A stretch of DNA of 64,000 nt from Bilabrum cf. latius (lineage: Eukaryota > Bigyra: Bicosoecida > Bigyra > Bicosoecida), in contig OZ237748.1 in NCBI GenBank assembly GCA_965178125.1, positions 682,001-746,000 of the forward strand, written 5' to 3'. The position numbers were made by a program, and so were the translations under genes. Of this stretch, positions 26,464-38,600 are shown one piece after another. The notes under the pieces are model-generated. The model had not been told where the DNA came from. It saw nothing but the letters and a program-made list of their open reading frames with translations, and made no database searches. Position 1 is the first letter of the stretch. Every line of letters begins with the position of its first letter.

Positions 26464-27628
26464 GGATAGTTTAGACGCAGGAACGGCATATAAGGCCGTG
26501 AAATGGTACCACGAAGGGGACCATGATGCGCGATCGCAGGCCGCCGTCTTTAATCTGCTGGGGGCCTACAAGGGGGAGAAGCTCCCACTTGAGCAGTATG
26601 ATTTTGCTGAAATCGAGGCAACTGAGTGGCGCAGTGAAATCGGGTCTATCCCTGAGGCGCAGGCAAAAGCGCGGGCTAAAGACTAGCATGTGCCGGCCCT
26701 TTGCCTTGCTGTACGGGCCCAGGACCCCACGCTGTGCTCGCTCTTGCTGCAGCATGGTGCAGATCCCAACGTCAAGATGGCAAGCTGCCCCCCCCCCCGT
26801 GATATGTAACGGATGGAATAGCAGCCGTTCAGCTTAGTATAGGCCCCTGTGGGGGGATTTTGCTCACGGCCAGTACGAAAATGAAAACAAAGGCGACCCG
26901 CAGTACTTGCTCCCCCTTGCTGAGGCCTGGCTTCTCTTTGCCAGAGGCAGCAGCGACAAGGGACTGGCTGTAATCAAAGAGCTGATTCGGGGCGGGGCCG
27001 ATCCATGCTGCATGCAGGAAGTGCTTCATGGCTGGTAGGTGTGGCCTTTGCACGTGCCACGCCCCAGACGTGGAGGAATGTATGCTACCACCGCGGCCCG
27101 CTTTAGGTTTCGCACACCAAAAGACGATGTCCCGGACGATAGGATGACTTAGGGGCGTGTTCCTCTCCTTGCTGCGGCTGTGGCGTGGCTGGGCTTCCAC
27201 GGTCGTCTCAACGACGAGCAGAGCTGCGAGGGCATCCGACTCATGCTGGCCTCGGGGGCGGATCCCATGCAGCGGATTCTCCCGGATGTAGGCATTCCTG
27301 AGAGCTTTGATTGCATGTATAACTATGACGAAGGCGATTCCGACTCGGACGGCGGTTCCGACTCGGACGTTGATCGACCCATTGCCGGAGTTGACATGTT
27401 TACCATGGACAAAGAGCGCTTCCAATCCCGCTTTCGCACCCGACGTATTCGCGACGACGAGAAGGTCTGGGATTCCATGAAGGAGGGTTTTGTCCTCGAT
27501 GGAAGAATTTGCGGACTCGTGCCGGACGACTTTGATGCTGCAGTGCTTAGGCTGGTCAGGGAACACATTTCGAACCCCCCTGATGCGGCCGCTGCAGCGG
27601 GCGGAGTCGCTCTAGTCCAGAGATATCT
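26464..27628 (+). CDS. Ankyrin-repeat exons upstream of the kinase
   Basis: At least three exon-like stretches show ankyrin signatures. About 26464..26809 follows an acceptor TTTCAAGTTGCAG, contains a TAG at 26684-26686 and CSLLLQHGADPNVK. About 26863..27050 follows CTCACGGCCAG, with AVIKELIRGGADPCC. From 27153 (after GATGACTTAG) the frame reads VPLLAAAVAWLGFHGRLNDE and RLMLASGADP, then an acidic stretch and LVREHIS. Exon boundaries are inferred from GT/AG and repeat phase and are uncertain. Together with the coiled-coil/kinase frame that follows they probably form one gene. Confidence 0.45.
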
Positions 27629-27636
27629 CTGGCAGA

Positions 27637-30600
27637 ATGGATCAGGGACAGGGACCAGCTGCTCAGGGCACGAACAGCAGCCGAGGAGCAGCTGAAGGAA
27701 AATTAGCAAGCATAGATGGCTCTGCAGCGGCAGAGGCAGGAGTTGGAGCGACTGCAAGAGGCACCGAAACAAGAGAACCCCGAAAACTGCAGCAGGAGCA
27801 GCGCGCGGCAGAAAAGCAACGGGAGCTTGCCGAGCAGCAGCAGCGTTCTTCTGGAGCTGCTGAGAGGAAAGCATAGGCGGCGGTCGCATCAGCTGAGAAG
27901 CGTCTGGCAGAGGCAAATGCCACTTTGAAGCGGGCGCGCTCAGCCGAGACATCCGCAGCCCAGTCGCGCCAGTCGTACGAGAGCCGCAAACAGGCAGAGC
28001 AAGGTGCCCTACAGCGAGCCAGGGAGGCCGAAACTGTGGCTGCAAAGCTGCGAAAGCAAGCAGAGCAGCACGAGGCCCGCACTGGCTAGGCGAGCCGAGA
28101 GGCAGAATCCCTGCGTGCTGGCCTTGCTGCCGACCACGCCTAGGCCAAGGAGGAGACAGCCAGGGCAAAGAAAGCGCAGCAAGAAGCACAAGAGCGAGTG
28201 GAAGCAGCCAGGGCAGCCGAAGCGAAGGCCAGTGCTGCTCAGCGCGAGGCGAAACAGGCTGCCGACAGGGCAAGCAAAGCCGAGAAGGATCTTCGAATCG
28301 CTCACGAGCAGGCCGTGCGCTCCGCAACGAAGGCGAAGCAGGCGGAGTAGGCTGCAGCGACGGACCGAGAAGCGGCCAGGCAGACCCGAGCCGAGGCGGA
28401 GCAGATAAGGCAAAAGCAGCAGCAGGACCAAGCGGTGGCGCAGGCACGCATAGAGCAGCAGCTGAAGCAGGCGGAGGAGACGAGGGCAGCTGCAGCCCGA
28501 GAGACAGCCGGTCTGCAGTAGGACCGAGAGGCCGCCCGGCGGCAGGCAGCACAGGCAGAGCGCCGGTCAAACCGGGCCCGGGTGCAGCGTCAGCAGCTGG
28601 CAGCCGAGGCCGCCCGGCTCAAGCGAGAGGCCGAGCGCCAGCGGCGCATCGAAGCCCAGAGGCTAGACATTAGCGTACATGCCTCCAGGATGATGCTGGA
28701 CGACGGGGGTAACCCGGTGAAGGTGCATGCATGCAGAACCGTGCTTGCTGATGGAACCGTATCGGAGACGGAATTCCGATTTCGCGCCCTGGAAAAGATG
28801 CGCACTGACTTGGTCCAGCAGCTGGTACGAGAGGCGCCCCCTGCCCCTGGGTCGTAGCTTACTTGGGAAGCGCGGCTGCCACAGGTGCCGCACAGGGCTG
28901 CAGCGCACCGGTTGGCTGTCTGGATGGGAATCGGGCGAGCAGCTCTCAGAACGCCCGCAATGCTGGCGGAGAGACGCCGTCAGATCGAACTGTTCTTACA
29001 CGACCTGGAGGAGTTCGGGCCTAGGGTAAGGAAGGCAGAGCCTTTCCTGAATTTCCTCGGGGTGCAACGATCGGCCCTGCTGCAGTCGGCAGAGCTGGCA
29101 GGAGCTGCGGGGGCGGGCAGCGGCGCGGCTGGCGGGCGCATCGTTGCGTTTCGAAAATACGACCCAACCAAGGTGCAGCTCCTGCGGTCACTTGGCGGGG
29201 GTGCCTTTGGTGACGTATTCGCCGCCACCTCTGCCGAGCTGCCAGGCGTGCGCTTAGCCCTCAAGCGGGCCCGCATCGGGGGCACTGCCAAGCAGCAGGC
29301 AGCAGCACGGAATGCACTCGCTCGAGAGCTGGAGGTGCTGTCAAAAGTCAGCCAGCGCATGCACCCAAACGTCGTGCGAGTGTTCGGGCTGGTGGTTGGC
29401 AAGGACGAGAGAGGCGAGGAGGTGGCTCCCGGGATTCTGATGGAGCACGTGGGTGGAGGTTCTCTCGACAAGGCCATCCGCAGGGGTGTGTACAGCCGCA
29501 TGGATGAGGCATTGAATGCAGCGGCACAGGTGGCGGCGGGGCTTGCGCACCTTCACTCCGCGTGCGAGGTGCTGCATCGGGACCTCAAACCGGAGAATGT
29601 GCTGCTGGCATCGGGTCTCGGTACGGAGGTCAAGCTGACCGACTTTGGAGTGTCAAAGGAGCTTGACATGGTGGATACTGCTGCCGCAACTGGTGCCGGT
29701 GGCACTGCCACCGGCATGCATGGTCCGGCATCGGGAGTGATGTACAGCGGCGGCGTCTCTGCCTACTTCCAGACAGATTGGCGCTATGCCCCGCCCGAGT
29801 CGGTGAATTGCTCCGCTGCAGCCGTGGCTGAGGTGCACGCGCACGCGGTGCAAGCCGAGGGGGGCGTTGCCACCGACGGGGGCCCTGCGGCGGGTGTGCA
29901 TTCTTCTGTGCTTCCATCTTCACGGATCTATGGCCGATCAGGTGATGTTTTTGCGCTAGGGCTGACCCTGCATGAGTTGCTGAACGGGCGGCCAGCGTTC
30001 GCACCCGAGATGGTTACAGTACCAGGATTGCGGGGAGCGGTCGGCTGGGATGCTGACTTCGAGCCTGACCCAGAGGCGTTGGATGAATCCGCTGCAGCCT
30101 CCTCACGGGCAGGAAGGGACTCGCCTGCGCCATCGGGGCCGCACAGAGGCACGCTGTGGGACATCAGCGTCGGCGCATGTGTCCAGAACGCCTCTGATGC
30201 CAAGCAGGCCGCTCAGGACGCCTTGATGCGCGGTACGGAGGCGGTCGGGTCGGTGCAGCAGCGGCTTTAGTTGGCCGCAACGTCGGCTGGCTGGGATGAA
30301 GCGGTGCCTCGTGAGGTAAGAGAACTTGTCTTGGCTTGTCTGCAGCTGCGGCCACAAGACAGGCCCTCTGCCGACATGGTACGGGACAAGTGCTGGGAGC
30401 TGCAGCGGCGAGCGACGGTGGCGGCGGAGCTAGCTGCGGGCGGTCGCCCGTCAGCACCAGACGCATCCGATGCGCATGCGCCGGACAGCGGGAAGCGGCT
30501 AGCTGCTGCTAGACGCGGGGGTGGTGAGGGTCCTCATTTGACTAGGGGGAAGGCGGTGGTGGGGTCCGAGAGAGGAGGCAGTCATGGGGTGGCGGTGAGT

Positions 30601-30702
30601 ATTAGGTACCAGGCGACTCACAATCACACACCTGGAGGGCACCAGGCGACTCAAGGAGGTCCAGCTGTGGAGTACCAGCCGATTGACGGGGAGGGAATGT
30701 GA
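27637..30702 (+). CDS. Coiled-coil TKL-type protein kinase
   Basis: 1021 aa from ATG 27637 to TGA 30700-30702 when TAG is Gln (TAGs at 27874-27876, 28087-28089, 28141, 28348, 28519, 28855-28857, 30268-30270). The first ~400 residues form an Ala/Glu/Gln/Arg coiled coil. The kinase domain lies at about residues 505-930: LGGGAFGDVF (P-loop), LALKRA (catalytic Lys), HRDLKPENVLL, DFG, APPE, GDVFALGLTLHELLNGRPAF, and after the last TAG the C-lobe CLQLRPQDRPSADM with its conserved Arg. APPE and the lobe style fit the tyrosine-kinase-like group. Before about 27778 the better coiled coil is in another frame (LLRARTAAEEQLKE), so an intron or indel at the CCCC near 27778 is likely and the true N-terminus is probably the upstream ankyrin region. 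Confidence 0.75.
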
Positions 30703-32429
30703 ACGCCGACGCCCACCAGGTGGAAAATCGGTTTCCAGGGTGGAGCTCGAGTACTAATCAGTAGACAGCAGCAGGTCGGCTTTCCGTTGTAGACGGGCGT
30801 TCTGACGAGATCTCATTCGAACTGCTTGCATCTTGCACCTCTCATTGAACAATAATATTGTGTTATTGCTTTTTTTTGAGACAGCCAATCATGCCATACA
30901 TACTCAGCACCAGCAAAGTTTGCTGGGTCAAATGGGAGATTCTTGTCTGTCTATGCAAGCCAACGATCAGTACACTAGCAGCTGTGTCCGAATTCTGAGA
31001 TGAGGGTAAAATGCATCCTTCACAGAATTAGAAAAAGCAATCAGGGTAAACTCGATGCCTGGCTGTAATCTATAAATATTAGTTGTTTTGATAAGACTAT
31101 GCTATGATTTTCGGTATTTCAGATGTGTCGGATGCTGTTTGGCCATTTATTCGATATTGTTCTGTTAAGCTATTTATTTTTTAAGCGTGGAACCAGCGGC
31201 ATTGCTTAGAACCTCAAGTAAGGCCATTCATTCGACCATCAATGAATGCGGGAAGCAAAGTGGCAGGCTTACAATTGAACCAACTTCTGTTTAATGAGCG
31301 AACGACAAACTAATGTGTAAGACTAAATATGCGACTCACTTACCAGTTCTATGTATTCCATTTGAAAGCAAACTGCCTTTTATTCTATTGATTTAGTCAT
31401 AATCTAACCCTAACCTATATCGTGTCAAAAAGAAGAAGCCCAACAAAGAAGGATTAAGGTATCAGGTGGTCTCTGCATCATGAAGCGAGTACAGACATAT
31501 AAGTTCTAAAGTCAAAGTAGGTTCAATAAGGCTCGATCAATATGTAGATAAGGTGTAAGGTAGCATGTAAGGTAGGATATCCTCCTGACTGTTAGTTTGT
31601 CGAGTTAGTGGCCATGCTTGTTTGACATTATTAAGACCTATGATATCTCTACTCAAGTTCAGAAAACTAACGATTAATGTTCGATATATTGCACAGCTTG
31701 GTAAGAGCCTAATATTGAAACATGACTCAGTATAAACACCAAGAATTCAACGAGCTCGCTATCATCAATTGATAGAGGATTTCTGTTCAACCTTCGAACC
31801 TCACTCAGTTTTGTAAGCTAGAAAAAGTACCTTGCTTGGTCAATGGATACAAGTTACAAAAGACACGAAGACCATTGTACTATCTGTAACCCTAGCCTTG
31901 TCTGACAAGTAAAGATAAGAGCCTGGCTCTTATCCATTGAATGAACTCACCGATGATCTTGTGACAATTGAAAATACAATTCTTCATAGAAAATATGATT
32001 GAAGAATACTTATTAAATTCAAGATTTCTAAAGTAGTGATAGATGTCGTTTTGAGTAAGAAAGAAGTCGATAGTTTGATAGTTTGGGTAGGTACCAATGC
32101 ACTGAATGAAATCAGAAGATATTTATAATGAATGCAAGTTGATATGACAGATTTTAGGAACTGATTTTAAACATGGATCTGTGATACCATCTAGCACTAG
32201 ACTCAATGCAAAACTCAACAATCTAACTGCATACTACACAAAAACTGTAACTAGTGTAGGATAACACACTTGCTGTGTTTCTAAGGAGTCAACTCATGGC
32301 GTGTTACGAAATGCTGCCGAAAATCTTTTATAGCAAATGACAACTACTATTATTTTGAATTATGGTGCGCGGGGCGTATCTGAGCGTGGCGCATTAAGAA
32401 TTGTTTTGTTGTAGGATGACGTATGGCGT

Positions 32430-32497
32430 TGCGATTTGTGGTTGTGGGATAGGTTTGGGTCCCGGGACCGAATCCGAAACCACAACCACAAATCGCA
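32430..32497. repeat. Hairpin with 18-bp perfect arms
   Basis: TGCGATTTGTGGTTGTGG (32430-32447) is exactly complementary to 32480-32497. The centre contains the 12-bp palindrome GGTCCCGGGACC, so the whole 68 bp is almost one palindrome. Possibly the core of a small foldback element. Confidence 0.8.
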
Positions 32498-33021
32498 TGT
32501 GCTATTTTAAGGTGCGTCGTAACACGGCATCATCCATTATGGTTACGCTAGTTATCAAGTTCGCAGCAATAGTAGTAAGTTATGAAAATGAAGTGATCCT
32601 TGTTGCGGATACAGAAATGTTTTTTTGTACGAAACTAACGAGATATTTTGATATATTAGCTCCGACTCAATTAGACAAACGTTTTTAAATCATTCAACTT
32701 GTCTTTACGCGGCGCATGTTGCTGTGCACAGCAGTCCTTTAGGGACAAGCAAACCTAGAGTATCATGGCAAATAATTGTGCGACAAAATAACCCAATCCA
32801 ATTACTAGCCATGCATTGGTATCCGACTTATTCCAAAACGACCGGAACAATGACCCATGTGCCGTAATGATGATTGGTACCCATGATTGAGTCTCGGTCA
32901 CATTACTTATGAGTATAGACTTCATGCCAGGGAACCTACGTTGTACTCTCTATCTAGTGCTCGATCTGGCTGAGGCGGTGAAAGCCGACGACCTTCTTGT
33001 AGTAGCCCCACTCACTGCCTG

Positions 33022-33041
33022 GCCCGCCCCGCGGGGCGGGC
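33022..33041. repeat. 20-bp perfect GC palindrome
   Basis: GCCCGCCCCGCGGGGCGGGC is its own reverse complement, in otherwise AT-richer DNA just beyond the 3' end of the ankyrin gene. Role unknown. Confidence 0.8.
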
Positions 33042-33119
33042 GGCTTGTGACCAGACTTGCGTAGGCATGCGACATCAACCGAGATGGATCCATTTCTGCA
33101 TCAGAATTGTAAGCATTTC

Positions 33120-35360
33120 TTATTCCGAGGCAGCTTTACCTTGATGCTCCAAAGTCGATTTCCGTTGTTGAGACCCTTGATGTCGATGCGCGACAGACCA
33201 CTTTAAGAGTCTCACGCACTCATTGTGCCCACCGGCCTACGCTGCCTCCAAGGGCAAGACTCGCCGCACAGGCCCATCCTCAGCTCTCAGCAAGCCCGTG
33301 ATCTATAACCCGCCTGCTAGTATTCCAAGCTTTAGTCTTTTAGCCAGCTCCATGGGCCTGCCCTCGCTGGCTGCTTGGAACACCATACCAGCGTCTCGTT
33401 TGGCCTCCACTGCCCGCCTCCAATTCAGCAAGCGCCCGACACGGCGTGCTCGCTGCCTGGTGTCCATCATCAATTGCACGAGCTTACCAGTGGGGTCTGA
33501 TTGCATGGCCAGGTCTACCGGTGTGCCACCATCCTGCGAGCCATGGCAGAACCAGGATAGCGGTATGAGCTGGCGCTGTTTGCTGCCACAGGTGTGACTG
33601 TTCATCACTGCCAAATAGCTGGAAGCATGGATGATAGCTAGTGTCTGATTGACATCATGCCAGGCGCAAGAGCCAGGTGTTCCAAGTGTAGTACAATAGA
33701 TAATTGCTGCACAGTCTTCTAGATCAACAATATTAGAAGCTGTGCATGGTGGCGCAATCGAATGCACTGGCGTACAGCTGATAATCTACTCACCTAGGCT
33801 GCAGCCAGCAGCGGGGCACCTGCCTTGGCCAACTCGAAGACCGTCCTAACCTATAGAGAGTCCATGGTCGCGTCTATCTTCGGCTTGTCCCTCAAGGCGC
33901 GGTGGAGGGGGGTGTCGTCCTGCGCGAGCCAGTGAGAAGACAACATCGCCTTGCATATGCGTACAGCTTGGCGGCTTGCAAACACTACTGGTAGGCACAG
34001 AGGGAGCGTGAGGGCACAAGTGGTGGGCCCAATGCAACCCATGCGATGCATGCATAGCGGCTAGCCTCACGTTCTTTGACCTCAGCGCGACCGGAGCTCC
34101 GAACTGGATCAGCAAGCGGCATGTGCCCCCCTGGCACGCATCGGCGGCACAGTGCAATGGCGAGGCACCGTCCTGTGATGTGAGTGCACAAGGGACCGGA
34201 ACAAAATCTAACAAATCCGACCATTTTGTATGACTGCGCCGTTGGGTCGGTCATTAGCTCACGCTGTCAACGGCATGCACGCTTGCATTCGCGCGTAGGA
34301 GCAGCATGCAAATTTCCTCGCTGCCTGCCCTCGCTGCGATGTGCAGTGGAGTCATTTTTCTCTGCGAGCACAGGTGCAGCGCCGAATGAATAGGGAAGCG
34401 CAGGGGAGCCATGCCAGTGGGGCCAAAGCGAAAGAAGAGCGACTCGCAAAGCATCATTAAAGCCACGTAATAGCTAAATACAGCCGTCGGAAGAGCTCCC
34501 GAACAGGGCCCAACCTCTCCCAGCGATGACGCAGCCAGCTGGTCTCAACGAATGCTGCCGAGCCCGAGCTCACGTTGCCAGTGTCGTTGACTTGAGCCCC
34601 TACGTCGATCAGCAGATCCGTGATGACTGGGTAGGCAGAGTCGTCGAAGCCGTGCTGCCTGCAGTGCAGCGCAGATGCGGCTGCGACGTGCAGGGCTGAT
34701 CCATTCGTCTGCGGGTGGACGAGGAAGAGCAGAAGAGCAGAAGACCGACCTGTCCGAAATTTCCGAGCTGGCTGGCAGCGTGGATAGCAAATACGCCCCA
34801 TACGCCCCATGGACATGGAGCGGCAATGCAACTGTCGTGGTGCTAGCAGCCTGGTATCCAGCCGGGCCTACCTGGCGATGGAGCAAAACCCTCGGAATGC
34901 AGTGCGTGAAATAGCCCCGTAGGATCCAACTCTATTCATAATAGCACCCTCCTCATTCCCGCCAGATTGTGATGCCAGTGGGGTTGCTGCTCGGTCACTC
35001 ACCATGTCCTGCATGTCAGGCTCCGCACCGTGCTCGAGTAGCAGCGACACGCCGTCGATGTCCCCCTCATACACGGCGTCATGAAGGGCCGTGGTCCAAT
35101 ACTGCGATAAAATACGGGCACCCGTACCGACTGCCACGCTGTGCCCGTGCTTGTATACTACTATAAATGAGAGCCGATACTTCATTGACGAGCCATGCAT
35201 CGAAGTCAAATGAAAACGCACATGAACCAATGCTCACGTCACTATCTGCGTAATTGACGCATTTAGAGCCTTCCTCCGAGCTCAAAAAGTCCATGGCAGC
35301 CTCAGTTTCGCGGTTCTTGATCAGTGCACGCAGGAACTCGGAGGCTTCGTGGTCATCCAT
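33120..35360 (-). CDS. Seven-exon ankyrin-repeat protein
   Basis: 365 aa. Exons (minus strand, 5' to 3'): 35360-35238, 35101-35003, 34708-34574, 34361-34263, 34172-34071, 33919-33794, 33533-33120. All six introns are phase 0, with GTGAG donors and (C)AG acceptors. Exon 1 encodes MDDHEASEFLRALIKNRETE, 41 aa. Exons 2-5 are each essentially one ankyrin repeat (33, 45, 33 and 34 aa; for example TALHDAVYEGDIDGVSLLLE, MTPLHIAARAGSEEICMLLL, ASPLHCAADACQGGTCRLLI). Exon 6 (DDTPLHRALRDK...) holds one internal TAG and ends with a TAG codon directly before GTGAGT. Exon 7 holds two more TAGs and stops at TAA. Likely a protein-interaction adaptor; partner unknown. This gene independently supports TAG as sense. 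Confidence 0.75.
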
Positions 35361-35604
35361 TGCCAGCTGCGACAGCACGGCTGGACCAAGCAGACTAGAC
35401 ACCAAACAATTACTTAGATAGCGGGCTAGGTTCTACAATGCTTGTTTGCTTCTTGGCCTCGATCGCCAGTTGCAACTTTCGCGGCTCCGAATCGCTGAAC
35501 CAATGCTGCTGGTCGCAGCAAAGCAAACATGCAATGTGTTTCCATTTCATGCGATCACTCTGCACTGGCTGCAATCTTGTGAACCTACGCCCCGTCGTCG
35601 CTCG

Positions 35605-38600
35605 TCACACCCCGAACGCGCGGGACACCCACCGCTGGAGCGAAGCCACGCCGGCTGACCCCGCGCTGCCGCCGGTCGCAACCGAATCGTCGTCACACCC
35701 GGGCAGCTCCGCCAGCCGCATCGCGAACGCCATCAGCGCCCGACCCAGCGCGCGGCGCCGTGCGGAACCGATGGGCGGGTCAAGCGCGGCGCACCCAGCC
35801 GCCTGCGCCGGCAGCGCCGCAGAAGCCTCGATGCCTGCCCTGGCGCAGACCTCGCGGAGAATGCGCGGCGCCAGCAGCGGAACCAGTCTCCGCCGGAGGG
35901 TGTCGAGGTCCTTTGCAGCGGCCTGGAGGGCGGGGGACCGGGCGAGATCCACGGATGGATCCACCACCGGTGGAGTCGGCCTGGAGGACGGTGCTGGTGC
36001 TGGTGCTGGTGCTGGCGCTGGTGCTGGTGCTTCAGTCGTCCCGCCGTCATCGCCCCCATCGCCAGCTTCCGATTGCTTCTCCTTCTCGCCATCCAACACC
36101 TACCCACCCTCACTCGTCACACCACTCACCCCCTCCCCCCCCCCCCTCCCCCTCCCCCTCAAGGCCCCACGCAGCACCCGCGTCCCCCTCCGCCTCCAAC
36201 GCTGCCGCCGCCCGCCGCACCCGGCCCGCCGCCACCTCGCCCAGCCGGTCCCGCAAACCGGAACTGAGTGCTAGAGCCGACTCTCGCGCGGCGCCCACGG
36301 CGGAGACGGCGTCCCCCCTGCCCTGCGGAACCAAGGGCCCGAGCGCGGCGCCGGCCAAGCGCAACGCGGCGGCGAGCGCCTCGGCGGATCGCAGGGCAAC
36401 ACCCACGTGCCGCGCGGTGAGGTTCCGCACGGCACCAGATCGCGCGGCGCCGCCCTCCTGCACGGCAAGACGGGTGGACTCCACCCATGCGGAACCTATT
36501 TGCGCGGCGCCGCGGGCGCATGCAGCCGAGAGAGCGCCCGCTCCAGCGGCGTCCAGAAGCGGAACCGGCGCCGCGACCACCTCGCTCGCACTCGTCACAC
36601 CCAAGGCCCACCCCCAAGCCCCGCTGACTCCCGCCCCGCGCCCAGCCGCAGCCTCGAACGCCCCGGCGGCATCAGCGCTACCATGCGATGCACCTGAAGC
36701 CCCCCCTTCACCACCCGGATGGCAATCCACCCCCTGCGTTAGGCCCACCTCCCCCAGGGGGGGCATGGCCGCCGCCACGGCATCGTGGATCCCCCGCACC
36801 GCCACGAGCCACCCGCCGCTGACTCTGAACCTGCGGGAGGCCAGCCCCTCCTCGTCCTCGTCTTTCTCTTCTTCTTCTTCGTTTTGGGAAGGGGGACTAG
36901 GGCGCTTCGGATCCTGTGCTGATGCTGCTGGTGCTGACGATGAGGATCCACCGGTGGATTGGTGCTTGCTTCCTCCCTTGCCCCCTGCCTCTGGCGCCCC
37001 TTCCTCGCCCCCCCCCTCTGCCCCGAGTTCCGCGGGGGGTGCCGGCCTCGATGCACCACCGTGCGATGCACCCCGCAGCAGCTGTCCCAGCGGCGGCACG
37101 CACACGAATGACCTCGGCCAGCGAGCCTGGGACGAACGTTCCCCCAGCTCGCACAGCCGCGCAGCTGCCGCCTGCACCAGGGCCTCCTGCTCCCCTCCCC
37201 CTCCACTCGTCACACTATCATCCACACCGCCCATCCCGGCGGCCCCCTTGGCACCCCCGGCCCACGCCGCCAGTCGCGCCACCATGCGCTGCACCTGCAC
37301 GGTCACGGGAGCCCTCCCCCACCCGTCCGCCGACACCACCGTCCTGACGCTCGTCGCCGCGCGCTCCGCGGCTGCGGAACCGGTTCCGCAGAGGGCCTCC
37401 CGCGCGGCGGCGAGAAGACCCCCCGCGGGGCCTTCTGCGCTCGGGGGCGGCAGCGGAACCAGCAAGCGGACGTGCGCGGCGCCGACGGTGGGTGTGGCGC
37501 CGGGTGCCAAGGCAGCGGCGGCGGCACTGCCGTGCAGTGCACCTTGCATCAGCCACACAGCGCTGTTCCCTCCATCATAGCCCCCTTCTTCTTCTTCTTC
37601 TTCACCCCTTGTCCCGCTCGCACTACCATGCGATGCACCCTGCGACACCGCCCGCGCCACCCGCGCCAGCGCTGCCGCCGACACCCACGCGGATGCAGCG
37701 TCGCCCACGGCCGCCCTGGACTCCGCCGCACTCGTCACACCCCCGGCAGCAGCAGTGCCTCCGCGCCCCACCCCCTGGGTCCCCCCTTTAGGCCCCCTCC
37801 CCCTCCCCCTGAGCCCCAGCAGCAGGCCCATGTGCCTGCAGGCCTCGGCCGCAGCAGCAGCCGCCACGCCCCGCGCCCCCGCCCGCACCCGAGCCGCCCA
37901 GGAAGGGGACAGCCACGGCTGCGGAACCTCTGCCAGGAATTGCGCGGCGCCGATCCCGGCCTCGTCTGTCTCCTCGGCTACGGACGCCTGGCCCTCACTA
38001 CCGTGCAGTGCACCCTCCCGCAGCGCCAGCTCCAGCGAAGCGGAAGCCCCGAACGGCAGGCGCAGCACCCGCCCCGTGCTCTCGCTCGCACTCGTCACAC
38101 GCAGAGACACCACCCCCTCAGTGCACGGCGCCCTGGGCACCCCTGCTCTTGTTGCCTCTGCCGTGGCACTTTGTGCGCCATCGTGCGATGCACCAGCATT
38201 TGCCAGCTCCACCCTCACATTGAGGACGTCCGGTGCAGGCCCGCCACCGGTGGATCCGGTGGGCAATCCACCGGTGGATCGACGCAGCGGTCCCCCGAGC
38301 CTCCGAGACTGCGACCCACCCGCCCCCGCCCCCGAGACCGATGCCGTTGCCGCCGCTACACCTCCTTCCGGCAAACTCCCGCCACCCATCCCCACCATCC
38401 CCACGGACCTTCTCGCAGCCCCCAGCAGGTGCACCAGCCCCCTCGTCCTCGCCCCCTCCCCCCCGGCCCCCGATTCCGATTCCGAGTCCTGTGCATCCCT
38501 CCCCTGCCTCCTACCCCTCGCCTCGCACTCGTCACACACGTCCTCCAGCATGGCCACCATCGCAGCCACGCGGCCCAGGGAGCCGCACAGCGCCCTCGAC

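Larger units (their letters stand above)
30703..33119. other. AT-richer non-coding region
   Basis: About 2.4 kb of noticeably lower GC than the neighbours, with no gene. It contains a near-perfect hairpin at 32430-32497, a 20-bp perfect GC palindrome at 33022-33041 and one telomere-like CTAACCCTAACC at about 31403. Confidence 0.5.
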
